From assembly GCF_014898815.1 (NCBI RefSeq), contig NW_026515473.1:372001-436000 (forward strand): DNA of 64,000 nt. Direction: 5' to 3'. Origin of the DNA: Panonychus citri (lineage: Eukaryota; Arthropoda; Arachnida; Trombidiformes; Tetranychidae). Made by a program: the position numbers and the translations under genes. This document shows, one piece after another, positions 26,322 through 36,591 of the stretch. The first letter of the stretch is position 1. The number at the start of each line of letters is the position of its first letter. The notes beneath the pieces were generated by a model. It worked only from the letters and a program-made list of their open reading frames with translations. It was not told the DNA's origin and ran no database searches.

Positions 26322-26367
26322 CGGCTAATGACTCATTAGCCGAAATCGACTCCATTGCGCATGTGCA
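26322..26367. promoter_or_regulatory. 21-bp palindrome with AP-1-like core plus NRF-1-like site
   Basis: A perfect inverted repeat at 26322-26342 has arms CGGCTAATGA and TCATTAGCCG around one C, so TGACTCA, the bZIP/AP-1 core, is its centre. Fourteen bases on, TGCGCATGTGCA (26356-26367) differs by one base from the NRF-1/EWG palindrome TGCGCATGCGCA. Both lie 117-160 bp upstream of the ATG of WDR33 copy A and are GC-richer than their surroundings. I infer that they form the promoter of that copy; no such pair was seen upstream of the parental WDR33. Confidence 0.5.
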
Positions 26368-26483
26368 GAAAATAGTAAACAAAATTTTTAAATTTTCTCA
26401 TCGCAACTTTTTTAGTTTGTTGTTATTTTGACTTCTAGTAAACATCATAGTGTTTTGTACTTTTTTTTTGTTTCTCAATTGCA

Positions 26484-28283
26484 ATGAGTAAAGGATTTTT
26501 ACCACCTCGATTATCTGTTTATCAGGCAACTGAATTTGATGGTAAGCGATTACGAAAAGCAATTTCTCGAAAAACAGTTGATTACAATTCATCAGTTGTA
26601 AACATGATTGAGACAAATCGTTGGGCAAAATATTCCGATGATAGAGGAGCCATTCAACCTGATTATGGTTATTATCCACTGATATTGCCTCCAATGTCTT
26701 ACATCGACAATTCAGTTAATTGTGTCACAACTAAATTTGTTAGAACATCAACCAATAAAATGAGATGTCCAATATTTTGTACAATTTGGACACCTGAAGG
26801 TCGACGATTAGTCACTGGTGCCTCAAGTGGTGAATTCACTCTGTGGAATGGTTTGACATTCAATTTTGAGACAATTTTACAAGCTCATGATTCCGCTGTT
26901 CGAGCAATGGTTTGGTCCGTGGACGATTTGTGGATGGTAACTGCTGATCAATCTGGTAACATTAAGTATTGGCAGAGTAATATGAACAACGTTAAAATGT
27001 TTGGGGCTCACGAAAATCCAATCAGAGGTCTTTCCATGAGTTCGTCAGGGGCTAAATTTGCCACCTGTTCTGATGACGGAACCATAAAGATATGGGACTT
27101 TTTAAAATGTATTGAAGAACTAACTCTTCGAGGACATGGGGCTGATGTTAAAGCTGTTGATTGGCATCCAGAGTATGATTTGATTGTTTCGGGCAGCAAA
27201 GACAGTCAACAACCTGTTAAGCTATGGGATCCAAGAGTTGGCACCAATTTGGCCACCTTACATGCACATAAAAATACTGTAATGGACGTGAAATGGAACC
27301 AAAACGGAAATTGGCTTCTAACCGCTTCACGAGATCATTTGATCAAAATTTTTGATATCAGAAATATCAAAACGGAAATGCAAGTTTTCAGGGGTCATAA
27401 AAAAGAAGCCTGTTGCTTAGCTTGGCATCCAATTCACGAGTCTCTTTTCGCTAGCGGTGGATCGGATGGCTCCATTTTATTTTGGGAAGTGGGGGTTGAA
27501 AAAGAAATTGGTGGAATGGAGTCAGCTCATGATTCTATTGTATGGTCACTAAGTTGGCATCCTTTAGGTCATATTTTAGCCTCTGGATCTAATGATCATT
27601 CGTGTAAATTTTGGACAAGAAATCGGCCTGGTGATAGGATGGGGGATAAATATAACCTTAATGAAACAAAAACACAAGAATCTGAATATTGTGAAATGGA
27701 AATTTTTGACACCATACCGGGTATTTCTAAAGGAGGAAGTGAGGATATTTTCCCTGGATTGGCTGCAAATAAATCACCTGTTGAAATCTGTTCACCTGTT
27801 GAATCAAAATTTGAAGAGGAAGGTGAACAACAGCGAAAAGTTCCATTCTCGAAACCTATTCCAAAAGATTTCGCTAATCAATGGTCTGAGAAGAAATGTC
27901 AACCTGTGATGCTTTCATCGAGTGAGATGGATGAACAATATAGTCTTGATCATCACCATCACATGGATCTAAATTACAATTTACCACCACCAAACCGACC
28001 TCCATATATTCATGGTCCTCCACCAATGAGACAACCTTATCAATACCCTCCTGGTCCACCTCCAATGCCTCCTCATATGAGACGTGATGATATTCATAGC
28101 GGAGATATTGATTATCGTTATCATATGAATAATGAACATTATCCTCAAATGTATCCTCATCATCCTGAAGACAATTCGTTTGGAAATTTCCATGGTTTTC
28201 TGGACGAACACCCAAAAGGAAACACTTTTCAAATCGAAAACAAAGATCTTTTTAAATTTATTGGACATATTTCTGTATTTTAA
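26484..28283 (+). CDS. WDR33: WDR33-like protein, intact intronless copy A
   Basis: One continuous frame of 599 residues. Residues about 20-95 match the conserved region ahead of the propeller (YQATEFDGKRLRKA). WD40 repeats fill about 95-385, with clear GH...WD units such as IKIWDF and LFWEVG. The tail is Pro/His/Met-rich (PPGPPPMPPHMRRDD). WDR33 binds the AAUAAA signal in the nuclear cleavage/polyadenylation complex (known). Compared with the two-intron parent at 58547-61000, both introns are absent exactly at their sites and the tail is about 190 residues shorter. The N-terminus also differs (MSKGFLPPRL). A-rich sequence and overlapping AATAAA follow the stop. The features point to a retrocopy with an intact frame, so it may be expressed. 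It converges with the 7TM receptor gene 167 bp downstream. Confidence 0.88.
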   Translation: MSKGFLPPRLSVYQATEFDGKRLRKAISRKTVDYNSSVVNMIETNRWAKYSDDRGAIQPDYGYYPLILPPMSYIDNSVNCVTTKFVRTSTNKMRCPIFCTIWTPEGRRLVTGASSGEFTLWNGLTFNFETILQAHDSAVRAMVWSVDDLWMVTADQSGNIKYWQSNMNNVKMFGAHENPIRGLSMSSSGAKFATCSDDGTIKIWDFLKCIEELTLRGHGADVKAVDWHPEYDLIVSGSKDSQQPVKLWDPRVGTNLATLHAHKNTVMDVKWNQNGNWLLTASRDHLIKIFDIRNIKTEMQVFRGHKKEACCLAWHPIHESLFASGGSDGSILFWEVGVEKEIGGMESAHDSIVWSLSWHPLGHILASGSNDHSCKFWTRNRPGDRMGDKYNLNETKTQESEYCEMEIFDTIPGISKGGSEDIFPGLAANKSPVEICSPVESKFEEEGEQQRKVPFSKPIPKDFANQWSEKKCQPVMLSSSEMDEQYSLDHHHHMDLNYNLPPPNRPPYIHGPPPMRQPYQYPPGPPPMPPHMRRDDIHSGDIDYRYHMNNEHYPQMYPHHPEDNSFGNFHGFLDEHPKGNTFQIENKDLFKFIGHISVF

Positions 28284-28303
28284 TATCTTTGAATTCGCAA
28301 AAA

Positions 28304-28313
28304 AATAAATAAA
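28304..28313 (+). terminator. Poly(A) signals of WDR33 copy A
   Basis: Two overlapping AATAAA hexamers begin 21 bp after the stop codon in an A-rich tract, which could partly be the remnant of a retrotransposed poly(A) tail. Confidence 0.6.
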
Positions 28314-28449
28314 ATTAATTCTATTTAATTGGTTGAAAACATTTTTCTTATTATTTACACAATTTATGGTTAGTTAATAATTAAGACTTTTCATTTGAGG
28401 TTCATTAAGATTAAAAGAAATCATTGTTCTTATGAGATTCAAACTTTGA

Positions 28450-30873
28450 TTATAATAATGTGGCTGCTGATGTTTGTGCTAAAAGTGAACTACTTCCGGT
28501 TGTCCGACTTGTTGAGTTTCGAGAGACAACTTCATGTCCATGGAGGTAGAAACCGATCTGTTCGCGAAACGCTTTAAAAACTTCCTTCTTACAGATAAAG
28601 TAGAAGAAGATGAAAACACCCTGTAGTCCATTCAAGAGGATGAATAGATACCAGAGACTATTGAAGCCCGAAAATGCGGCGAAAAACCAAAAGATCCAAG
28701 TTAGTCCCATTAATGTCGCCAATCGAACATAAAGTGAATAACTTTGAGAATTTTCTTGACTCGATTTCGAATTGATTACGATTCGAGTTGATCGTTTTGC
28801 TCGATGAAGAAAATAAGTTGTCAAGGAGAAAAAGATTAAATTGACAATGATAATCAAGGAAACGGGAGCCACGAAAAAGGTCAGAAGCGACTGTCGAGTG
28901 CTTATCCAACAGATTCGTTGTCCATACATTGGACGATATTCATTCGGTAGATTGGAGAGATCAACTGCCACCGAGATGAGGACAATCACCGCTGGAACTA
29001 ACCACGAGTAGAGTGAGTATTTAAGAAAGTGAACCATTGAATTAGACAATCGTTCGTGGGTTCGTTTGAATGATTTCCATGCATCGTAGGCCATTACGTT
29101 CATCCAAGAAAACGAGGCCAAGTACCAATAGTGAATATTAATACCGGTCACTATGCAGAAAAGTGACCCACGAGTATTGGTAAAAGTACTTCCATCATGG
29201 TGAGGGGAAGCAGGTCGAGCTAAATACCCAAAGATTAACGCGACATTAGCGGCTAAAAGGGCTGCCGATAAGCTCATTACCATTCGAGCACGAAGGTTCC
29301 GTAGCTTTGGTACTAAACTGGTCACAAAAAGGTAACCACAAAGTCCAAGTATTGATAAGATTGAAGTGACAATTGATAAAATTCCTTGTATATAATTAGA
29401 GTACATCGGTGCTGAATAATAAAGTCGCTTTTCATCGTAACAGGTCAATATTCCGTTGATCTTAGTGCCAGTAGATGAATCGATTTTATTGAACACTTGA
29501 TATGAGTTACGATCAAGAAGAACGGAATTTTCTTTGAGTAAAATTGATCCATTGAATTGGACAATGTAGTCCGATGCATTGAAAAAAATTCTCAAACAAT
29601 CTGACCTCAAAGTAACGGAACCCTGGGAGGTATAAGTTGTTGACTCACATCGACCAGTTTCGGGATTGATGAAATAATTAGTGTCACATTGAACTACCAT
29701 ACAATGTTTAGTACTTGGATTGTATATTTGACTGTGTGACAGTGAACACGATGAATACGAGTTGACATCAAACAATTGACGAAGTGAAATATAAGTGAAC
29801 GCCGATGGTGCGTTTGCATGAGGTGACATATTGTTCAGATCACAATCTAATCGTCTTAAGTCCGAATCGTTTGGAAGATTACATCGAGCACAGAATATAT
29901 TTCGATAGATTGTTTTCTTTTGTGGAAGTCCGACCAGAAAAGTATAAGTCGAACATAAAGTTTTTAAATAATTATCGACGAAATCGGGAGGACATGAATC
30001 GACGACCGGTTGACAGGCACGAGTACCAAAGGTAACCCTCGAATCATAATGTTCTAACTGAGGAAGTGAAGGTTTACATCGCCATTTTCCGTCTGAACTC
30101 TTGATAGTGAAAACACCACCAGCACCGAATTGAGATTCTTGGCTTTTATATTTGACCTCAACTTCGTTTGGGACAGTAAATTCCCATAATCCCGTTGAAT
30201 AGTTAAAATTGTCTTCCCTAATGTAAGGATTTATATCGATATGTGAAGTATTATGATCACAAGAAACGGTTAGATTCCAATCGAAAAGCTCTCGATGGTC
30301 GGAATTACATACAGCACAGAATAAATTTCGATAGAAAATTTTTGAGGTCAAACTAAAAGCGGGTAACCATTGGAGAAACGATCGAGGCTCAGAAAGGCAA
30401 AGGTCTTCAATTACCGTTGATTGGAAAGCGGGTTGACACTTTTTGTAAGCATAAAGACCATGTATTGAGATCGGTAGATCTACACAAGACCAAGGTTGCT
30501 TATCGGTTCTTCGAGATGAATGGTCAGTTGATGAGGACATTTCACCGGCCACTTTATCGATGCAACAATCATCGAAACGATGACAATCATTGTCACAATA
30601 ACAATTTGGAAGTAGAAATTGAAATTCACTTGATTCACCAGTAAATCCAGGTAATTTAGTACAAAGATCACGTTGATTATCAAAAGTTTTCCGACAGAAA
30701 TTAAATTTCTTGTATCGTCGAGATTCATTTCTTGCAAATTTCCAACTGTGTTGAAAATCAATCATTTGATTAATTATTAATGACCAATCTTCGTCCGAAT
30801 TTAAATTATCAACAATGGAACCACAATTGAATAAAATAATTAGAACCACAAAGTAATTCAACATTGTAATCAA
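28450..30873 (-). CDS. Class B-like 7TM receptor with somatomedin-B-like domain
   Basis: An uninterrupted frame of 807 residues. A hydrophobic leader (about 4-20) suggests a signal peptide. A compact cysteine cluster at 91-104 (CYCDNDCHRFDDCC) has the CxCDxxCxxxxDCC pattern of somatomedin-B modules. A long Cys-rich extracellular region follows to about 485. Seven hydrophobic segments lie between about 491 and 761, beginning YIQGILSIVTSILSILG and ending LWYLFILLNGLQGVFIFFYF, a class B/adhesion/Methuselah-like TM7. A Ser/Thr-rich tail closes the protein. The ligand is unknown. It is tail to tail with WDR33 copy A. Its 3' part has been copied at 47555-48710 and 54066-54990; this copy is the only complete one. 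Orthology to a named receptor is not claimed. Confidence 0.85.
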   Translation of the reverse strand: MITMLNYFVVLIILFNCGSIVDNLNSDEDWSLIINQMIDFQHSWKFARNESRRYKKFNFCRKTFDNQRDLCTKLPGFTGESSEFQFLLPNCYCDNDCHRFDDCCIDKVAGEMSSSTDHSSRRTDKQPWSCVDLPISIHGLYAYKKCQPAFQSTVIEDLCLSEPRSFLQWLPAFSLTSKIFYRNLFCAVCNSDHRELFDWNLTVSCDHNTSHIDINPYIREDNFNYSTGLWEFTVPNEVEVKYKSQESQFGAGGVFTIKSSDGKWRCKPSLPQLEHYDSRVTFGTRACQPVVDSCPPDFVDNYLKTLCSTYTFLVGLPQKKTIYRNIFCARCNLPNDSDLRRLDCDLNNMSPHANAPSAFTYISLRQLFDVNSYSSCSLSHSQIYNPSTKHCMVVQCDTNYFINPETGRCESTTYTSQGSVTLRSDCLRIFFNASDYIVQFNGSILLKENSVLLDRNSYQVFNKIDSSTGTKINGILTCYDEKRLYYSAPMYSNYIQGILSIVTSILSILGLCGYLFVTSLVPKLRNLRARMVMSLSAALLAANVALIFGYLARPASPHHDGSTFTNTRGSLFCIVTGINIHYWYLASFSWMNVMAYDAWKSFKRTHERLSNSMVHFLKYSLYSWLVPAVIVLISVAVDLSNLPNEYRPMYGQRICWISTRQSLLTFFVAPVSLIIIVNLIFFSLTTYFLHRAKRSTRIVINSKSSQENSQSYSLYVRLATLMGLTWIFWFFAAFSGFNSLWYLFILLNGLQGVFIFFYFICKKEVFKAFREQIGFYLHGHEVVSRNSTSRTTGSSSLLAQTSAATLL

Positions 30874-32635
30874 ACAATTAAGCCTTTCAAAGGCAAAAAC
30901 ACTGCAACAATTAAGGTGGTAAAATATTAAAAGGGAAAATGGTTAATATAATTGAAAAGGTTGTTGATTGTTGATTAATATTGGTTGAAGTAATCAAGTT
31001 AATCAATGTTTACAAAATGAGAGAAATTGTTTTTCTTTATCTAATATTTGATGATGATTAAGTAATGATTATGATTAAAAGGATATCCGGTTAAATCTTA
31101 GTTAGATTTGTTAATTTCCTTGTTTAAATGATTAAAAAAAAAAGATTCTGATGATAATTTTGATGATGATTTGTTGGTTCACAATTAAAATAGATTCTGA
31201 GAAATTAACTTTTCTTTTTTGGGTGTTGGTTTATTTTTGGCAATTAAGCAAATTGTGAAAATCAATTAATCATTAAAATTAGTTTCCTATTGCGAGAATG
31301 TTAAACAATCTTGTTGTTTATTATTGCAACTAAATTGTTGTGTTCAATTATGATGAGAGTTAAATGTAAACACTGATTAAAATAGTTAATTGTAAGTGTT
31401 AAGGAATCAAAGTTATCACCAGATAATTTGCAAAATCTTTCCAGTTAATTGTTGAATTTAACATGAACACTAATTAAGTTTTCTTGATGAGATGATTACA
31501 TTGATTTTAACACTTTTAATGAAATTGATTATTAACTTGATTGTTGTTGTTGATATTCAATCAATTGATCACCACAATAATCAATAACTTTTTAGCAAAT
31601 CAATGTTGTTAAAATTAGTTAATATTGTTAAGTGTTTGTTTTTTGGTTTGTTAGTTTAATTGATTGTGATTGTTGATTGTTAATAATGGTGACAATATTT
31701 GACTAATCATTTTGATTAATAAATGACCAGAATTTTTTATTTTACTTAATTTAATGAATTACAAGTCAGTTTAATTTGTTGGAATCAGTTAATTGAAACA
31801 AATTAAGCTTGACTTGTTATCGTTTAAGTTAATTTATTTATTTTAACATTTCCAACTAAATCAAATGATCAACTTAACCAGTAAATATCTTGATTTAACT
31901 TAATTTAGTATAAAAAAAATTATCACAATTGATCAAGGTGAAAATGATTAAGAAAATGGCCCTAAAGTAATTAAATAAATTATCTTGATTTATTGTGTAA
32001 TTTAATCATTTTCATTGGAACAATTTTAAATTCTTAATTAGATTTGATTGTTTGATTTGATTAAGATTCTAAATCTTTTTCATTTCGTATTCATGTTTAC
32101 ATTTCACTCTAAACATTATTCATTAATTATCTCTGCAGTTTATGATCACATTTTAGAATCAGTTACAATCACAATCACAATTTAGAAAGAAATTTTTGAT
32201 TCTCTTCGATAAAATATTCTCTGTGTAAGTTAATCGATCGATGGAAACTTTTTGAAAGAAAAAAGTTCTAATGATGAAATCGAAATTCGATTTCAAACTT
32301 CGCGCCTTTTGGGGAAAATATCGAAAACTAAAAGATAATTGGATCGGATCTTTTCACATGTTCCTTCAAATTGTGATCGCAATTGTTTGGAGTTTTTGTT
32401 TAATCAACTTACCGGTTTTTTAATTAGTCCATTTATTGTTTATTGTTAACTGAGAAATTATCTTTTCTAAGAATATCGTGTTGGTTCAAGATTCTAGCCA
32501 ATTGTTTAGAATCTCAAAGATATTTGGTTATTCAATTTGCTCTTGGGGTTGTGATTGTTTTGTTTATCTTTTTGTTACCCTTACTTTTGACCTTTTTTTT
32601 CACTTGATTTTAGAGAATCAAATTTTGAACGAAAC
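30874..32635. other. Intergenic between divergent 7TM receptor and NAE1
   Basis: It is very AT-rich with no recognised gene. GTAAGT at 32225 and a pyrimidine-rich acceptor ending 32613 could bound a 5' UTR intron of NAE1; this is tentative. Otherwise it is promoter and spacer DNA for both genes. Confidence 0.5.
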
Positions 32636-34501
32636 ATGCATCGTTTGGGTGATTTAATTAGCAATCAAAAGTCACCTAAAAGTCCATCTTCTCCTGCTAC
32701 CAATTATGAGAATGAAAAGAATCGTAAGTATGATCGACAATTGCGAATCTGGGGAGATTCTGGTCAATATTTGATTGAAGGAAGTTCAGTTTGTCTGATT
32801 AACGCAAATGCAACCGGAACTGAAATTTTAAAGAATCTTGTTCTTGCTGGTATTGGTTCATTTACTATAATTGATGGTTCCAAGGTTTCCACTGAGGATG
32901 ATAACAATTTTTTCTGTGATACATCTTCACGCCTTGGTAAATCTCGTGCTTCTGTTGCCTGTCAAATGCTCCTTGAATTGAATCCTGATGTTTCCGGTGA
33001 TTATATTGAAGAATCAGTTGAAACTCTCATCGAGAGTAATCCGTCATTGTTTAAAAATTTTACCACCGTTGTTGCTGCTAATGTACATAATGAGAAAACT
33101 CTGTCTAAATTGTCAGAGATCACTTGGAATTATAACATTCCCTTGATTCTTACCTATTCTATTGGTTTTGTTGGTCTTATTCGAGTTCAAGTTCGTGAAC
33201 ATCCGGTGATTGAAGCTCATCCCGATAATTCACTTGAAGATTTACGATTAGATCGACCATTTAAAGGTAAATTCTATCATTGAATAACTGTCACCCTGTA
33301 TTTATCTTTTCCCTTTTCTCCAAATGTTATTTTCTTTTTTTTATTCGCAGAACTTACTGAGTATTTCGAGTCATTTAAAAGTTTCGAGGATTATAGTCGC
33401 TCGGAAGTATCACAAATTCCATTTGTTGTCATTATTTACAAATTTCTCAAAATATGGCAATCAACTAATGGTAAAAGTCCAACGTGTTTACCTTCATCTT
33501 TTAAAGAAAAGGAAGAGATTCGTAAATTGATTCGAGAATCGATGAAGAAAATTAAAACCAGTGTAAAGAACAAAATAATCAATGAAGAAGAATCAGCTGA
33601 AAATGCTATTGAATCGGAAATCGAATTGGAAAATTTTGAAGAAGCAATTAAATCAGTGAACACTGTCCTTATATCATCAAATAAGATTCCAAGTGATACT
33701 TACGACATTCTCAATGATCCAGTTATTGAAAATTTAATGGAGAGTAAAATTGAAAATTCTAGTTTTTGGTTACTAGTAAAAGCTTTAAAAGTATTTTTAA
33801 GTCAAAAAAGTGACGGGTGTTTACCTGTTCGAGGATCTCTGCCCGATATGACCGCGGACACGACAAATTATGTTAAATTACAACAAATCTATCAAACCAA
33901 AGCCCGTGAAGATGTGGAAACCCTTTACAGTTGCCTTACCTCTGTATGTAATTCATTGGGTAAATCAATGGATTCAATTTCAGAGGAACAAGTGAAAACT
34001 TTTTGCCGTAATTTACATTGTCTCAAAATTATCCGAACATCGCCCATTTGGCCTGAATTTAATTCCAATCCCGGTGACGATGATAAAAGTTCAGTTAAAA
34101 TCTCAAGTAAATTACGTGAATTGATCAATTGCGCTGATTTTGATGGTGATGAAAGTGATGACCTAATATTTTACTTAATGTTCCGATCAATCAGTAGATT
34201 TTATACTCTTTACAATAGATATCCAGGTTATTGTGATGATCTTGTTGAAAGTGATATATCAACACTTAAAAGCTGCTTAAAAGAGATAATCAATGATTTA
34301 GGTTGTAACAATTTATCCAAAGATGATTTTGTCCATGAAATGTCTCGTTATGGTGGAGCTGAATTACATTCAATATCTGCATTCATTGGAGGTTGTGCAG
34401 CCCAGGAAACAGTTAAATTTATCACTAAACAATTTATTCCTCTTAATAGTATCTTAATTTACAATTCAATGTCATCAAAAACGTCAACTTATCAATGGTA
34501 A
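32636..34501 (+). CDS. NAE1: NEDD8-activating enzyme E1 regulatory subunit (APP-BP1)
   Basis: Two exons, 32636-33266 and 33351-34501, give 593 residues. The N-terminal adenylation fold begins at YDRQLRIWGDSGQ, with an ATP-site-like loop (LINANATGTEILKNLVLAGIG) and IDGSKV. The C-terminal part has GCAAQETVKFITKQFIPLN and a closing sequence typical of NAE1. Like its family it lacks a catalytic cysteine domain of UBA3 type; it pairs with UBA3 to activate NEDD8 for cullin modification (known). It is somewhat longer than the human protein (534), mainly from an N-terminal Ser/Pro-rich extension and an acidic insert near residues 310-345. The intron splits a Glu codon and is 84 bp. A 5' UTR intron is possible. 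Confidence 0.93.
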
Positions 34502-35061
34502 AATCTTTGATGATGATTTAATCATAATCAGAATCAATCAATCAACAACAACAACAAAACTAATCAAAAAGAAATTCTCAACAACTAATAACATTTAAGT
34601 TGAACTAATTTTCCAATTCTGATATTCTGATTGATTCATTACTGAATTAATTTTTTCTCTGCTTTTTAAACAAACAATAAAGTTAACAATTGAATCAAAT
34701 TTGATTCCATTCATAGTTTACCGCTTTTCTATCTGATACTGATATCGATATGTTTTGTACTCGTTGTGAAGCGAATCCCAAACATGTTTTCATTTTTGGA
34801 AACAAAATTGTCAAAATTTAATTTGAATTAAATTGATTGTTTACTATTCGATTGGTTTGATCTCCACTTACCTTTGATTTTTGGCTAATTGTTTGATTTG
34901 TTTTGTTGGTATTCAGTTTGTTTTTCTCTCTTTTTCTTGAAATACTGCAACAGTTGAGAAACTAAGTTCAGTGATGATCAGCTGATTGTTATATTTTTCT
35001 TTCGGTGTTTTTTTGTCTTGACTTTTGGTACTTGAGATTTTTCGAGTTTTCATTGAAAAAA
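34502..35061. other. Intergenic between NAE1 and PRPF38A
   Basis: It contains the NAE1 3' flank, with AATAAA near 34675-34681 as a possible poly(A) signal, and the PRPF38A promoter and 5' UTR. No further gene is seen. Confidence 0.5.
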
Positions 35062-36344
35062 ATGGCGAATCGAACTTTAAAGGACGTTAAATCTATTCAT
35101 CAAACTAATCCACAGTATTTAATCGAGAGGATTATCAGGGGTAGAATTTATGAATCCAGGTTCTGGAAAGAGGATTGTTTTGGTATCAATGAGGAATCTC
35201 TTGTTGATAAATCAACTGAATTAAAATATGTCGGTGGTATTTACGGTGGGAACATTAAGCCGACACCTTTTCTTTGTTTGATCTTGAAAATGTTACAAAT
35301 TCAACCTCATAAAGATATTATCATCGAATTTATCAAACAGACAAATTTCAAGTGAGTATTTTGTTACCTTTTATTTTAATTTTTTTCTTCTATTCTTAAT
35401 CTCTGCTGGTTTAATTGAAAATGAATTTTTTTTCTTTCATGATAATTTTAGATATGCTCGAGCTTTAAGTGCTTATTACCTGCGATTAACGACCAGCTCA
35501 TTGGATGTGTACAAGTATTTGGAACCACTTTACAATGATTACAGGAAATTACGTTACATCGATCGGATGGGAAAATTTTCAATCATTCACATGGATGAAT
35601 TTATCGATATGCTGTTAAGAGAAGACAGAGTATTCGATGTGATTTTACCTCGAATTAGTGCTCGTCGAGTTCATGAGGAAAATGGTGAATTAGAACCGAG
35701 AGCGAGTTTGTTAGAAGAAGAGCTTGATGATGACTCTGAAGAAGAGAATGAAGAAGATATGGAAGATACCAATTCGAAGAAAAATACTGAGAAAATGAGT
35801 CGAGGTGAAGAGCATGTAAGAAATAGAGAGAGATCTTCAGAACGTGATTTAGATGATGAAAAGAGGAGAAGAAGAAAAGATCGAGGTAGAGGAAGAGATC
35901 GAAGTGTAGAACGTGAAAGAGATAGAGATAGAGGCCGTGATAGAGATCGTGACTATGATAGAGATAGAGGAAGAGACAGAGATCGAGATCGTGACAGAGA
36001 CCGAGATCGAGGTAGAGACAGAGATCGAAACAAATACGATCGATACTCTGACCATTCTCGACGCGAAGAAAGATCAAGTACAAAAAGAAGAGATAAATCA
36101 TCTGAACGTAAGTCAATCGACCATTACCATAACTCTTTATCCTTCTTAATTAACCCAATTAACTTAATTTTCTTTCCTTAATCTGGCCCCTTATTTAGGT
36201 CATAAAGATGACAATCGCTCAAGAAAAGATTCCAACAAAGAGAAAGCCGGCAAATCGAGCGGAGGAGGAAAAACTTATCAAGACGAAATCGACGAGGCGA
36301 ACGCACTCAGAGCGAAACTTGGCTTAGCCCCATTAAAACCTTAA
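35062..36344 (+). CDS. PRPF38A: Pre-mRNA-splicing factor 38A (U4/U6.U5 tri-snRNP/B complex)
   Basis: Three exons, 35062-35351, 35452-36107 and 36199-36344, give 363 residues. The start MANRTLKDVKSIH and the motifs YVGGIYGGNIKPTPFLCLILKMLQIQP and YKYLEPLYNDYRKLR mark the PRP38 domain (about 1-180). An acidic stretch (EEELDDDSEEENEED) and a long Arg-Asp/Arg-Glu repeat follow. The last exon ends in ANALRAKLGLAPLKP, a motif shared by several spliceosomal proteins. It is needed for spliceosome activation (known). The upstream in-frame ATG at 35005 lies outside the conserved start and is probably 5' UTR. It is head to tail with CPSF2, whose ATG lies 247 bp after the stop. Part of exon 2 and of the 3' flank is duplicated at 25782-26250. 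Confidence 0.95.
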
Positions 36345-36391
36345 AAGAGAAAAGCAAAAATTTTTCTAAAACCATCAACTAAAATACGAAA

Positions 36392-36397
36392 AATAAA
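36392..36397 (+). terminator. Poly(A) signal of PRPF38A
   Basis: AATAAA lies 48 bp after the PRPF38A stop codon and well before the CPSF2 start codon. Confidence 0.6.
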
Positions 36398-36591
36398 TGA
36401 CCACAAAAATTAATTTTCTTCTCAAACAAAATCAAATCGAAAAAAAAATTTTCCTTTTCAACTTATCGATAGTATCGAAAGTTTCATCACCAAAATCATC
36501 TGTTCATCACTTTGTCTTTTCAATGATTGACAACAATTTCCATTGTTAACTTAATTCTCATCTCTGTTAATTTAGTTCTTTTATTTAAATT

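Noticed and set aside
29805..30644. Plus-strand open frames opposite the 7TM receptor
   Set aside because: They are antisense of a well-supported 807-residue frame.
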